This document shows positions 51,719-63,730 of a stretch of DNA of 64,000 nucleotides, one piece after another. Source of the DNA: Tomocerus qinae. Its lineage: Eukaryota > Arthropoda > Collembola > Entomobryomorpha > Tomoceridae. Under the pieces are notes generated by a model. That model was not told where the DNA came from. It searched no databases and worked only from the letters and a program-made list of their open reading frames with translations. The stretch is taken from positions 18,365,001 through 18,429,000 of the forward strand of contig CM034550.1 in the NCBI GenBank assembly GCA_020055645.1, read 5' to 3'. Both the position numbers and the translations under genes were made by a program. Position 1 is the first letter of the stretch. Each line of letters begins with the position of its first letter.

Positions 51719-52631
51719 ACTTACTGTGAACTTGAATTATTGCATGCTCTGCTGCCTCCACAAATTCTGTAAAAATACGCATGGAGAATTCCAATTGTCC
51801 ATTGTTCACAATTCCCTACCTACAAATGTTACAATTATATTATTCCTACTAACCTACTAATAAATTAACATTTAAATTTTCAATAATGCAAATTATATTG
51901 CAAAAAATGAACACATAATTTAATATTATTAAAGTGCAAATGAACAGATTGGACAATCACTCATATTTATAACGTTATAACTATTATAATCTGCAAATTG
52001 TATTTTAGGTGAATTAAGGATATTTATCTTCTATAGTTGTACATGCTGGAACAGTGTAAATTGTGTCTTGTTGATTGACATAATTGAATAATAAAATGGT
52101 TTGCAAAAATCTTGAATATATTATTCATTCATGTCTTTTAAGGTATACGTGTGTGTATAACAAAGCATGGACATGTTTAACCATTCAGTGTAATTTACAT
52201 TTTAAAGATAGCTAGTGTGCGTTACTTCGCAGTTTTGTGTTCTGCGAGACTGTCGAATTAAATTAGACTATGATGTGACGCTATGGAGTTGATGGATGAC
52301 TGGAACTCGTTATCTCCTCCAGCATAAAGTGTATTTGCAGTTTGGAATTTTTTGCTAAGCAAACATGTATGGGAGGCTGTGCAAAATAATTCATACATTA
52401 AATTCTATACGTTCAGCTCGCCCAGCTACTATCTTACAAACTCTATTGAACATCAGCTAGTGCTTACTATGTTAAATAGACTTAGTTACATTTATCTCTA
52501 TTTAACATACCTTAAATCACCTCTGTACATTGGATTCCCATCTACATCAACAACAACGTGGACTTTATACAGTTCTTTTTTTGCACTTTTACTACTACCA
52601 CTTTTAGATATAACTTTGTATGGTTGAAATA
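51719..52631 (-). pseudogene. Weak exon-like fragments of an unidentified gene
   Basis: On the minus strand, 52631-52508 is open between AG and GT and reads SAKKELYKVHVVVDV followed by DGNPMYRGDL. Further along, 51813-51719 is open as VNNGQLEFSMRIFTEFVEA followed by an AGTAAGTT donor-like site. The two do not join in phase with the obvious splice sites, and I recognise no family. They could be exons with a missing partner, a decayed gene or chance. Confidence is low. Confidence 0.22.
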
Positions 52632-54748
52632 CAGTGCCTAGGATAACATTTCATTTTTACACCAAGCAATGCTCATCAACGATGCTCAACAGTAGACTGG
52701 CCCACTGCTCTGTAGTAATATCTCATTTGTTCACTCCAATCGAGAATACCTACACGAATAGTCAACAAAAAATTCAGGCTTCCTTCTCAATAGTGTAAAT
52801 TTTACTATTGCTTGATCACTATTACCTTGTGCGTGGAGTTCTCGTCTAGACTCTGCCGGCACTACGCTTGTGTTTTCTCAATTGGTACTGTCTTCCTATC
52901 TGTCTACTCTTTCGACTACCTATCAGTAATTACTGGAACAATGTAAGTTGCAACTATTTAATATTCACAACAGGATTTACACATTCAATAAGTTACTGCA
53001 AATATTTGTATTATTTTATTCGGTAAAATTATTATGATGGTTTTGCATTTTATCTGCTTAAAAGAATATTTGCCATTTATGCTATAGATTAAGATAATCG
53101 TAGAAAGGGGAGAGAAGGACGTCATGAGACATGTATGGTTATTGTCTTGCGTCATTGCAGTGATTTTTATGAATTGAAATGAGAACCTGACAATTTATTC
53201 TAAGCCTTATTGTACAAATGGCACATACCAAGTTAAAATATTCATCCTGAAGTAGTTCTACAGTATTCCATATAGTTTCGATTAAAATAAGAGTCTAGAT
53301 GGCTGACAGTACATGGGATTCGTTAAGACAGCTCCAAATTGTATATTAAATTATGAAATAAATTCTACGATGTTATATAATACTTAGTAGCTACCAATCT
53401 AAGTTCAAGATGATTAAGTCGCATATAATTATCTAGCCAGCAAGACCACTAATACCCAAGTTTAGGAGTTATCGAAATTGTTATCCTTTTAGTAGTACTA
53501 TTACAAAATATTCATGCTGTATAATTTGAGACTCTATATAGATAGTACACTATTCTATCTTAAAGAAGTTACTACAGCTTAATTCATTTTTATGTGGTTG
53601 ATGTAATTACTACCAGATGTTGGTTCATTTAAAGAATAGAGAATTGAAAGACTTTATTGACATGATGTTCACTGTGAGAAAGATTGAATGAAATAATTAC
53701 CACCGTGATAGTGATGGATAGAATTGCGTAATGTAAACGTTGATGGTGGTATAGGCCAATACGCTTTTCAAGGCTATTCAAGGACTTGTTTAGATTATTA
53801 CTAGTAATTTCTTTGGAAATGGTGAATTTCTAATCTGATAAATTGTAGCGAGCACACTCGACAAGATATTTTTTTAAAAGCAGACTAATATTATCGAGCA
53901 TTGGTAGATTAAAATATCCCAATATTTTCTACGTCGAAAACCACAAGGAAATATTTTCTCATCACGCAAACATGGAACTTTAATTACATCGGGAATGTAA
54001 TGAAAGATAAGGATGTAAGGATGATTAATGAGCGCTGCGAGTAGTACAATTCAACTTCACGATTTGAATTGATCATCTCACCCTTCCAAGCACTATTATA
54101 CATTTAAAATTAGTATTTAAATGAATTGATTTAATTATTGAGTATGTAGTAAGTTGTATTAGGTATGCAGTTAAATTTTAATCATCTTGCTATACTAATA
54201 AGTAAGCAAATGATATAAGTGAAGTCATTATAGTTTATGGGAACAATTTTTATAGACAGCAATTAGTTTTCATATTCATGTATGAAAACCAAAAAGGTTT
54301 GCAACCTTCTTTGAGAAAAAAGCAGGAATTTTATCACAATTGTTATAGGGCAATATCAAAGTAACATGGACGAGGCAGAAATTAATCTACGTTACTTTAA
54401 ACCAATGTGAATGTAAATCCTTTTAATATCTAATTCATTTTGTTGTTCCATTTGCTATAGATAATCCCGATGTTACTGCGTGATCTGGGGTCAACATGAT
54501 TTATTTCTGCTAAAAATAACTTTTTGAGGGAAAACCTAGGATTTGTTTTAATTGTGCTGCACCACATCGGTCTGACACTATAAAGGATTTGCAAAATCTA
54601 TCCACTTCAAATGAAAAGGTATTTATTTTCATCGTATCAAAAGAGAAAAGCAAGCCAAAACACTTTTTACAATTTATATCTGTTTATTAATAGATATAGA
54701 TTATTTCAGCAAATGAAATAATACAATCAGTGGTTGTGTAAATAAAAC

Positions 54749-54949
54749 GGCTGAATTTAGGCAGTGGTATCTCGTTGCCTCATTTGCCGCCGTTGTCCCA
54801 ATTTTAGCCATACTTAACCTATTATTTTTTCCATTAGCCTCCCGTCACTATTTTTGCTCCTTTTGATTTAACTAATTAAAAATAGCATAAACTTGGGGCA
54901 ACGGGGGCAATTGAGGCAACGAGTTCCCACTGCCTAACTAAATTCAGCC
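54749..54949. mobile_element. 201-bp inverted-repeat element (MITE) with 8-bp target duplication
   Basis: The left end GGCTGAATTT...AGGCAGTGG and the right end (reverse complement GGCTGAATTTAGTTAGGC) continue as imperfect inverted repeats for about 50 bp, including CTCGTTGCCTCA on both arms. AATAAAAC occurs directly before (54741-54748) and after (54950-54957), an 8-bp target duplication. An 8-bp duplication points to the hAT or P superfamilies, although the tip is not a textbook hAT end. There is no coding capacity. The element ends 36 bp before the F-box gene's ATG at 54986, so it lies in that gene's promoter or 5' UTR. Confidence 0.87.
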
Positions 54950-54985
54950 AATAAAACTATTTCATAATTACTTTTTAGGGTAAAA

Positions 54986-57399
54986 ATGGGCAGTTTGGAA
55001 GAAGAGACTTTTCTGGATGAAGAAAGTGTCAACCCCTTGAAATTTGATCACGTAAGTTTAATTTATCCAGTATAGTTGAATGACTGCGCTATTTTCTAGA
55101 ATCCAATTTTATTAATCTAGGTGCTGAATTACATTTTCTCCCACTGCACGCACGAAGAACTTAAAATTTGCAGATGTGTCTGTAAACAATGGAATAGTTT
55201 GGGTACAAGAATTCTTAAAGAAGCCCAAGAGCCAGTTGTATTTTCTGAAGAGAGATTTTCACGCGATCAATTAAGCAAATTGTTGGAGGTTCTGAAGAAA
55301 AGCACAAACCCGCCGATTGTAAAATTTGAATTCTCTGCATCGTTCTGTGTGACATCCAATGAAGGGCTTATCGTACGATTTTTCAGTGTTTGCCGCAACT
55401 TTATGGAGTCTTTGGTAATTTGCGTGGATAGAAATAAGAATAGTGAAATGAAATCATTGGAGAAGTATTTAAAGTCAATTCGCATACCAAAGTTGAAGTG
55501 TCTTGTCTTCCAAGACGAAACAAAGGAGAGAGGAGATAGATTTCACAATGTTGACGATGTTGTTTGTCACAATTTTTTCAAAGCTTTACTCGCTGCTGCA
55601 ATCAATTTAGAGAGATTGGACCTGTCTTTTCCGAGTAAATTCCTAGAAGTTGATCAGCAGGAAGATAGTCCGTATATTCCCGATAGTTTAATTTTGACGT
55701 ATCCACCCCGGTTGCTCAATCATTTAGAATTGAGTGCAAAGATCACTGATGATCAGTTATTATGCCTAGCAAACGCTGGTCTCCAATTGAAAACGTTGCA
55801 TTTCCGCCTGAGAAATTCTCCATTGAGGCAAAGCTCATTTAAAGCTCTACTTCAAAGCCAAAGCGAGACTTTGAGAGATCTAATGATAACAGAAGAGAGA
55901 CAAGGATCCCATTTTACTGTCGAATTCCCAAAAATGACTAAACTTTCTATTTTCACCCTGTTTTCTACGTCAGAGGTCGAGACTAATATCATTTCATTTG
56001 CTCCATTCGGATACAAAGAACAATTACCAAGGATAAAAACACTCGTTTTATGGAATGCTTTTGGGAAAAATGACAGACTCAAGCCATTCATCAATGCATC
56101 TTCCCCAAGTCTGTCCCTTAGGAATTTAGAACTCCCCAGTCAGTTTAGGGATGTTCAGATGGCCAACTGTCTGTCAAAAACTTTTCCGTGCCTAACTAAA
56201 TTGAAAATTGGCTTTTCGCTTCGTCCTCAAGACGAGCAGATCTTGCAAATCGTATTTCAAACTATGAAATCTCTTGAAGTTCTCGGTAAATTATGCATTT
56301 TAAACACCTAATTACAAAATTACTAGTATAGTTATAGTTAAGTTTCCACCGTATTAACTATAATAATATTTTTGATTTCATTTAATCCTTTTACAGATAT
56401 ACGGACGGATATGGATAATTTCAACCAAAATATAGACCATGTGCTTACTGGTAATGCGTTGTTATTACCTATACCTTAATGACGGTACCTCAATGATTGA
56501 TCATTATCAACATTAATTTTCACGGTATGAATAGGTATTCCTATCAACGAATGTCGAAGCATGTTACAAAATCGTCAGAATTTATCAGAAATTGATTTGA
56601 GTTCCATCAGAAGAAAGCCTTCACTCGCGGACTTAAAACGTAAGTCAATACACTAGATAGATCATTACTAATTGCTTACATTGAAATTACATTAGGACAA
56701 CATTACACCTGAACACTCATTTAAAAGTGCGTTTGGTTGGATGCGTCATTGCAATCGAAAATTACATTCCATTACAATATAACATAACCGATAAGCCAAA
56801 TAAAAAAATCAACCATTTATAAGCAATGCTGTAAAAATTTATAAAAGAATCCTTACATTTTGTATTTTTACACTGTAAATGCATTAAAATATGCAATTTC
56901 GCAGGTTTTTCTTACCATCTCCTTTTTTAAAATGTTCGTGGTGTTAATTGTATTGAACATTATTTTACCCGTTTTAAAATTCAAAAATTCGTTTGGAAAA
57001 AACAAGAACAAATGAGTTCTTATAGCTAATGTAATGTAAAACCATAGAAAACAGAAACATATTGTTATTGTAATCTACTGTGATATTTTTAGGGCTGAAT
57101 AGGCTGGATCTTATCTTGGAAAATAGTAGACCACCTTTTATTACGGATTTAACAGCTTATCTTGGATTCATGAAAATGGAAAGACTGACACATCTCCAAT
57201 TCACACGATGTGGAGTAAGTTATATCATTATCTCTTCTGAAAGTTAATTTTCTGAAGGTTCTGCTGAAACTGTTTTTCATTTTTCCAGATATCTCCGGAG
57301 TGTCTTCAGGAATTGCAGAAAAAGTTTCATGTTCGGCTGATACAATCGACGGGGCGTAATTTCTATGAGTTTGAATACATCGACATCGACTTCGATTGA
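54986..57399 (+). CDS. F-box / leucine-rich-repeat protein 1, six exons, 540 aa
   Basis: Exons are 54986-55051, 55121-56285, 56397-56450, 56535-56639, 57093-57214 and 57289-57399, totalling 1623 nt with all splices in phase. The F-box lies at residues about 18-60: VLNYIFSHCTHEELKICRCVC then KQW, with the signature C39-R-x-V-C-x-x-W46. Exon 2 begins exactly at the F-box core. Degenerate leucine-rich repeats follow (NLERLDLSF, LLNHLELSAKI, LKTLHFRL, LRNLELPS, LTKLKIGFSL). By family analogy the F-box docks to SKP1 in an SCF ubiquitin ligase and the LRRs bind the substrate; the target is unknown. The start is the first ATG (MGSLEEETF), preceded by a TTTTTAG that could be a 5' UTR acceptor. A poly(A) signal AATAAA lies at 57544-57549. 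It is paralogous to the gene at 61808. A hAT/P-like MITE sits just upstream. Confidence 0.88.
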
Positions 57400-60300
57400 C
57401 TTTTTTATAATTAAATGCTACCGAGAGATATAGATTTCGTTTTAATACTTAGTACTATAGATTAAGCAACTGATAGCACTTTTATTTTTTAAGATATACA
57501 TACATACCTGTAGTCCTGGAAGATGAATTATTATTTAACCTGCAATAAATAAACTATCAACACACTGATATGAAAGTGCGTTGCATCTACAAATACCATC
57601 TACAATCAGTTTTTAATCTTCACATCAATTCCATCATTTTATGAAATAATATTTCAACTTTTATTTCAAAAATGTACTACACCTACAACATAAAAAACCG
57701 TAACTTAATGACAAAGAATATTTCTTTTGGTTCATGTCCTGCAGGGTGTGAGGATAAAACTTGTTTTGTTGAGTGTTATTTTGAGAAATCTACCTTAGAC
57801 CCTTTAAAGTGATGAAACTAAAGTTCTTACCCGACATTCATCATCGAAGTCTTCTAGTTCTGACTTAACTGAAATCTGAAATCAGAACAAAAAATGACCC
57901 AAAGCGCCATTTTAATTAAAACAGCCATTTAATCATTATTGTACGAGAAATAGAAATATAGGTTACAGACACATACGCTTAGAACAAAATTGAGCCAGTC
58001 GTCAGGTGATAATATTATTGTAGCTATTGCATTTAATGGAAACGTTTATGCTGATCTTGTAAAACAATACAATCGTGGTAGATTAATGCATGGGCTACTT
58101 TTTATTTCCATGTCCTTAACAGGTTGTCTAATCGCAGTTTACAATGTCATAATATCTATTTCCGTACTACTGTAGGGAAATACTTGGTCACCTTACATGG
58201 CAATGATAAGTTCAGATTTCTACCAATGGACCTCTACTGACTCCCTCGAGAATATAGTTGTTTTAATTTCTAACTTATAATTATGAGTCATAGATATATC
58301 AGATCCGTAATAAGAAATGTTGCATAATTCAATGACAAGCCCAATATCGTATGACTACTATTTACTACCAAAAAATTACTATGTACTGTAATGATGTTTA
58401 CCTTGTCATACCGCAAAAAGGAGCCTTGCCTTGTCATGGGTCATTCATACATGTGCATGTGGAAGTGTGGAAGACCATTTGTTTTACAGATTACGTTGTA
58501 GGAAGAAATGCAGAAGGAAGCCAGGAAGCTGTACCATGTACCTGAATATCATTTCTGAAACCCTAGAACCAATCAAAATTAATTTACGCAAATTAAGAAT
58601 ATTAATATTTAGGATTGTAGATTGCAAATTTTTTTAAAGTCTTGTATGAGCTGAAATTGTCACTGTTCAGATAATCATGAAATAACGATTAATACAGTTG
58701 TCTTGATTTTTATATGGTCAAATTTTAGCAAGTCAGACAATTCAGACAAAACTACCTTAATTTAGAGACCTCTCTATAGTACTGAAGGCTTAAACTACAT
58801 ATTGTACTTTCTAATCCTGAAAATATTTCTTAGCTGTCAAAAATTGGGTGGCAATTGTGTCAAAACATGGAATATACACCACGTTGTAGAGGGTTAACAA
58901 TTTTCAAAGAAGGCAAAGCCATTACCTTGAAATATTTCTATTTCAGCTCATGAATAAAGCAAAGACAGGTGATCCATCATAATTTACAATAATAATTGTT
59001 CCCTTAACTGTTTACCTGTCTGACAGTGACAGTCTAATAGTTTATAACAAGACATTAATAATTTTGATTAGGAATTTCATTTATTAAACTATTGACCCCA
59101 AATGTTTTTTTCTAGAAAAGTAGGAATACGTCATTCGGCTTTAGTACATACATGATACGAAGGCCAGCAAAAGAAACTACTAAAACAATCCTTGTTAAGA
59201 TTTCCATATAAAAAAATTCCAAATCATAATTAACGTCTTACCAATAGATTCTTGGGTCAAAGTACGATTTAAAAAAATAAGTATAGCGAAATATTTTTTC
59301 GTTTTCTGTGCAATTATTCATAAATCATTTTATGCATAGAGCATAAATAGTTGTTCCATTTTGTGGTAATAATTACAATAGTCAGGTGAATTTATATGAA
59401 TATTTCCGCCTAAACTTTAAGATACATTAAAATGAATCTCGATTGTTGATCTTCAGTTCAGGGCTACATTGGTGAACATAAAATTAGTTTTAAATACAAT
59501 TAAGCAGTTAATCTTTAGCCATACGCCCACCACAAAGTATAATGTGCTCCATTGATGCAGGCAGGTTAGAACTAGTATTTAGTCGAGGGAGGTTAACCTT
59601 ATGTACATCAGATAAGGCATCCAGTTTATTTGCGTAGGAGTGGGTGCCATAAAACAAATCCTTTACCAACGGAATTGTTTTTTGATACCTAATATGCAAT
59701 TAGTGTCAGTATTTCGTTAAGCTGAAACAAATATTAAAGCAGATGCACGTATTAATATCGACTCTACGAAATGGGATATGGGAGATAGAATATCAATCAT
59801 GTGTGAATGAAACAATCAAAAAGTAAACCAGATAAGAAAGGGTGCCAAATGAAAACCAAAATGAGACATGAAGGCGAAGGCGAAATAAAACCAAGCCAAA
59901 GTGTTCTACATTAAAGCCCCAATCTTAAATCTCTCCACGACATCCTATACGAAATTTAATAATGGCTCTTCGCATCAATACCTAAATAAAAATAACCTGA
60001 CCATTTAAGGAGTGTACTGATTTACATAGTGCAATTGCATTTTGTTCGTTGGAACATAAGGAAGACAAATTAGTCTTTTTTCTCGTTTTCCTTCATCATT
60101 CATGAAAAGATAATTTACGAAAGTGAGAACCAATTTACAGATTTGATTTAGACGAGCATTTATTTCTGCATGAATAATTCTTTCATACCTTTACGGTAAT
60201 GTAAACAATATCAACTTGTTTCTGAATGTCAAATAATTTTCCTGTAGCTCATACGTGAATCTTAGTACATAAATTCCCAGGGTATACTTGTTTAGTGATG

Positions 60301-61807
60301 CAAATGCAATTTTCTTTGACAATAGATGAGGCAGATGAAAATGTAATCAGATATTGAATTATCTACCTGAAAATGTTCATTGAATGTGAACAAATCAAAA
60401 TTACAAGAGGCAAAGGGTATTGTTATTATGATGGAGCGATATACACATGTCAGCTGGTCTGGCCTCTGGTTTTGGTCACAGAAGGGATGTTATTATTATT
60501 GCAATGTACCTTTTTGTAAGTAAGTACTTAATATAACCCTGTATTATATAATGGGTTGGAAAATAGAACAGTTATTACTGTTGTTGAGAATATTTTTGTG
60601 TCCATGTGGAGATTTGTGTTGTGTTCCAAATATGCATCTGGCTGAGTGCATGACGTGAAGAAATAAAGTAAAACTAAGTAAAGAGAAGTGAGCATAAGGA
60701 AAATGCACAAGCTTAAGGTTGAGGTTGACATGAAGAGCGTAAAAACAAGTTTGCCCTTAAGACACTTCAAGGACTGAGTTTATTGACTAGTATCTATTCA
60801 TACTATTTGGTTGAGAGTATAGACTTGTTTTTGTATTCGTATTTTTGTATAGCAAGGTCAGGCACGGCACAAGCTGAATAATCACAGAATGGTGAATCTC
60901 ATGTATCTTTATATCTATGAAACAGAAACTAATCTCACTTTACCTAGCCTTTAATACTACCATAGAGCATGCCAAATTGAATACTAATGTAAAACTCTCT
61001 GCTCTGCATACAAAGAACCCTACATCATCATCACAATGGAAAAAATAACATATCTCGCTGTTCTCAACTATTATGCCTAGCCCATGGAGTCAGGCTGAAC
61101 TAACCGGCAGTTTCATTATCATTTTATTCCAGAAAGTCAAGTCGACTTCGACGAACGCAAATCTTTGCAACACTCTCTACTACACTACCTACCTTTTTAT
61201 TACAGGGAAAGATTTTCTTCATGGAAGGGAGCAATCTTCCTCGTAAATCTCTGTACAAGAACTGTGAAGTTGTTTGCTAAATCCCATCCATACACACAAG
61301 TCCAGTCACTAACCAAGTTCTCGACAAACCAGACTCCAGTTCATTATTTCATGGATTCTGTTATCCCATCCTTATCTAACTTCATTTAACAGCCATGCGT
61401 AGTTTTTATTATTTAATTTCGTGCCACTTTAATACTTAAATTCGGTAGTTCGACAGTTGATTAGCTAAATACTGATCAAATGTTTATCGTGTGACATTGT
61501 TTTTGTTTACAAAGGACAGAAAAAGCTAATTAAAGATCCACTTGTTGCATTACGCAGTTTATTTACATACCATTGCTATAAATATCCTCACAGAACATTC
61601 AGAGTGCAGAACAAGTGCAAGGCGAAAACTATCCATGAATATCAATTCCAATCGCATGAAAACAATAACTGCGGAGTTTATTTATTTGTGGAAAAGTGAT
61701 TGTTGATTAATCTGCGATATTATATTTTGGAAAATTATTTGTTTAATTTAAATTAAGTTATGGAAAACTGATTACGAAAGTGAGATAACGAAAAGTGCCT
61801 TAAAGAA
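57400..61807. other. Spacer between the two F-box genes
   Basis: About 4.4 kb. It contains the orphan minus-strand exon at 59508-59688 and a slightly G+C-richer patch at 58400-58560 that is open in several overlapping frames but matches nothing I know. The remainder is A+T-rich without repeats or RNA genes that I can recognise. The last few hundred bases should contain the promoter of the second F-box gene. Confidence 0.5.
59508..59688 (-). CDS. Orphan terminal exon, possibly of another LRR/F-box-type gene
   Basis: After a minus-strand acceptor (CATATTAG), 60 codons are open to a TAA, reading YQKTIPLVKDLFYG, then KLDALSDVHKVNLPRLNT and SMEHIILCGGRMAKD. The rhythm of leucines and the KVNLPRLNTS segment resemble a leucine-rich repeat, as in the flanking genes. 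No upstream minus-strand exon was found in the next 1.5 kb, so this is either a remnant left by decay of a third family member or the end of a gene with a long intron. The family link is inference. Confidence 0.33.
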
Positions 61808-63730
61808 ATGGAGTCAGAAGAAACAAGAGTTACGAAAGCGTCGCAGATACATCCCTTGTTGATTGATCATGTAAAAACTTGATTGAGTAGTTTTTCATAC
61901 CTTTTACTACATAATGCAAATAACATTCTAATTTATTGAATAAATGTAACATGTAACTAGATATGACCATGAATAATTTTTGTGTTATCTTGACTGACAG
62001 GTCCTTGAAAACATTCTGGAGAATTTGCCAGTGAATTGCAAAGAACTTTATACATGTCGATTGGTATCCCACCAATGGAATTTTATAGCGTCGAGAGTAA
62101 TTCGACAGAAAAAAGAAGTAACTTTCGGTAAATTTGCGTGCAATGTTGAGAAAATACGGGATTTTATACAGATTTGCAAGAAAAATCAAGTAGTACCAGT
62201 TGCCAAGTATAAATTGTGCCAAGATATATTCCAAAATCAGAACGAAGAGCTTTTATACGATTTTTTTGACACTTGCGGTTGGAATATCAGTTCATTAGTG
62301 ATCTGGCTAGATGTTAAATCAACATTGTTATTTTATGAACATTGTTTCGCTAACTTGGAGCTCCCCAGGTTGAAATCCTTGACATTTGACGATAGAAGAC
62401 TGTATGACAATAACTATGATTTGATTGGAGGAAATTTTCTACGGACGATATTTCGTTCTGCTCCAAATTTGACAGAAATTAATATTATATTTCAGAGAGA
62501 AGCTGTCCTTGACTTAGAGAGATGTGAATCTGTCACCGATATTGTAATAGATATCTTCACACAGCATTTTCCTCGTAATTTGAGAGACTTAAAACTAGAC
62601 TTACACATTAATAATCGCCTTTTAATCTGTCTAAGTAAATTAAGACTAAGAAGTCTAAATTTATGCATTAGGGAATCTGTCTTTTCGCGAGATGCCTTTA
62701 AATCTCTTTTGGATTCTCAAGCATTTTCTTTAGAAACTCTCAAATTAACATATTTATACAGGCGAACTAAATTTCATGTTGAATTCCCTAAAATGGAAAA
62801 ACTGTCGTTATTTGAACTGAGAGGATGGGACAATAATATTATGGATGTAACATTTTCCGATTTTTCTTACGATAGACATTTTCCTAATTTGAAACATTTG
62901 AGTTTTAACATTTGGACTAACAAACCAGACTGGCATCAATTTTTCCCGATTAAATCCAAGAACTACCATTTGCAAACTCTGAAATTATCTGAAGATTTGA
63001 GCACACCTGAAATGATGATGAAAATTGCTGGAATATTTCCAAATTTAAAACGACTGGAATTATGCTTATCACTGACTGCATTATCTGTCCTTGAAATCGT
63101 ATTTCAATTCATGGAATCTTTAGAAGAATTAAAAATCAACAAATACTCATCATTTTGGGAGCAGTCTCTAGAAACTATTGACCATGTCTTCTGTGGTATT
63201 CCTCATGATATTTGTCGAAGGCTGCGCATAGCAAAAGTTCTTAATAAGGATATTGATTACAAACACTTGCAGACAAGGCCTTCCTTAACTAATCTAAAAA
63301 GTAATGATAACCATCTCTTAGAAAATTCCCAAGCTTTTTTCTAGTTTACATTCAGATATAATTTTACAATGATTTATTTTTTTTAGAGTTGCGTAAACTT
63401 GAAATGAGGGAGTTGCAGTATTTAGCAGTGTTAACAGATGTAACTGGGTACTTGGCGTTTCTCAAGATGGAAAGCCTAGAGATTTTAGATGTCGGCCGAT
63501 CTCAGGTACTTATTTATTTTACACTAACCAGATTTGAAATTTATGGTATAAATGATGAAACTTGAATATTGATTGGGTCATTTCAGATGGAAGAAGAATG
63601 TCTTCACCAATTAGCAAAAAAGTATCCAAATAATATGCTCCAGCAAATGAGCATGCCAAAATTGACTTCAAAGTCCATTTGCAATGACGATGATACTTCA
63701 GGTTTTCCTGGAAGATGTATATTTCTTTGA
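61808..63730 (+). CDS. F-box / leucine-rich-repeat protein 2, four exons, 541 aa
   Basis: Exons are 61808-61870, 62001-63300, 63387-63505 and 63587-63730, totalling 1626 nt with all splices in phase. The F-box lies at residues about 16-58 (VLENILENLPVNCKELYTC then RLVSHQW) with C40-R-x-V-x-x-x-W47. LRR-like segments follow: LPRLKSLTF, NLTEINIIF, NLRDLKLDLHI, LRSLNLCI, LETLKLTYLY, NLKHLSFNI, LQTLKLSEDL, NLKRLELCLSL. Its presumed role is a substrate receptor of an SCF ubiquitin ligase. It is a clear paralogue of the gene at 54986: both have a short first exon, exon 2 starting at V-L of the F-box, FHVEFPKM versus FTVEFPKM, and IVFQFMESLE versus IVFQTMKSLE. Two introns present in the first gene are absent here. 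The C-terminus (GFPGRCIFL) differs from the acidic end of the paralogue. Confidence 0.88.

Larger units (their letters stand above)
47319..54748. other. Long region without a supported gene
   Basis: About 7.4 kb of A+T-rich sequence. It holds the 10-bp minisatellite at 49780-49890 and some exon-like fragments. A plus-strand fragment at about 50032-50118 reads KTIHDNDDDILGRETIG between splice-like sites. Minus-strand fragments lie at about 51719-51813 and 52508-52631. None connects into a consistent gene. Upstream UTR exons of the UPF0462 gene may also lie here. Confidence 0.5.

Noticed and set aside
52827-52920. Exon-like minus-strand segment with good splice sites
   Set aside because: Stops occur in every frame, so at most it is an untranslated exon; not claimed.
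54358-54398. 8-bp inverted repeat AAAGTAAC/GTTACTTT
   Set aside because: Short arms in A+T-rich DNA are expected by chance; no target duplication.
58351-58637. Two overlapping plus-strand frames in a G+C-richer patch
   Set aside because: They contradict each other, no family is recognised and no splice partners are visible.
61165-61389. 74-codon plus-strand frame upstream of the second F-box gene
   Set aside because: No domain or splice evidence; more likely promoter or spacer sequence.
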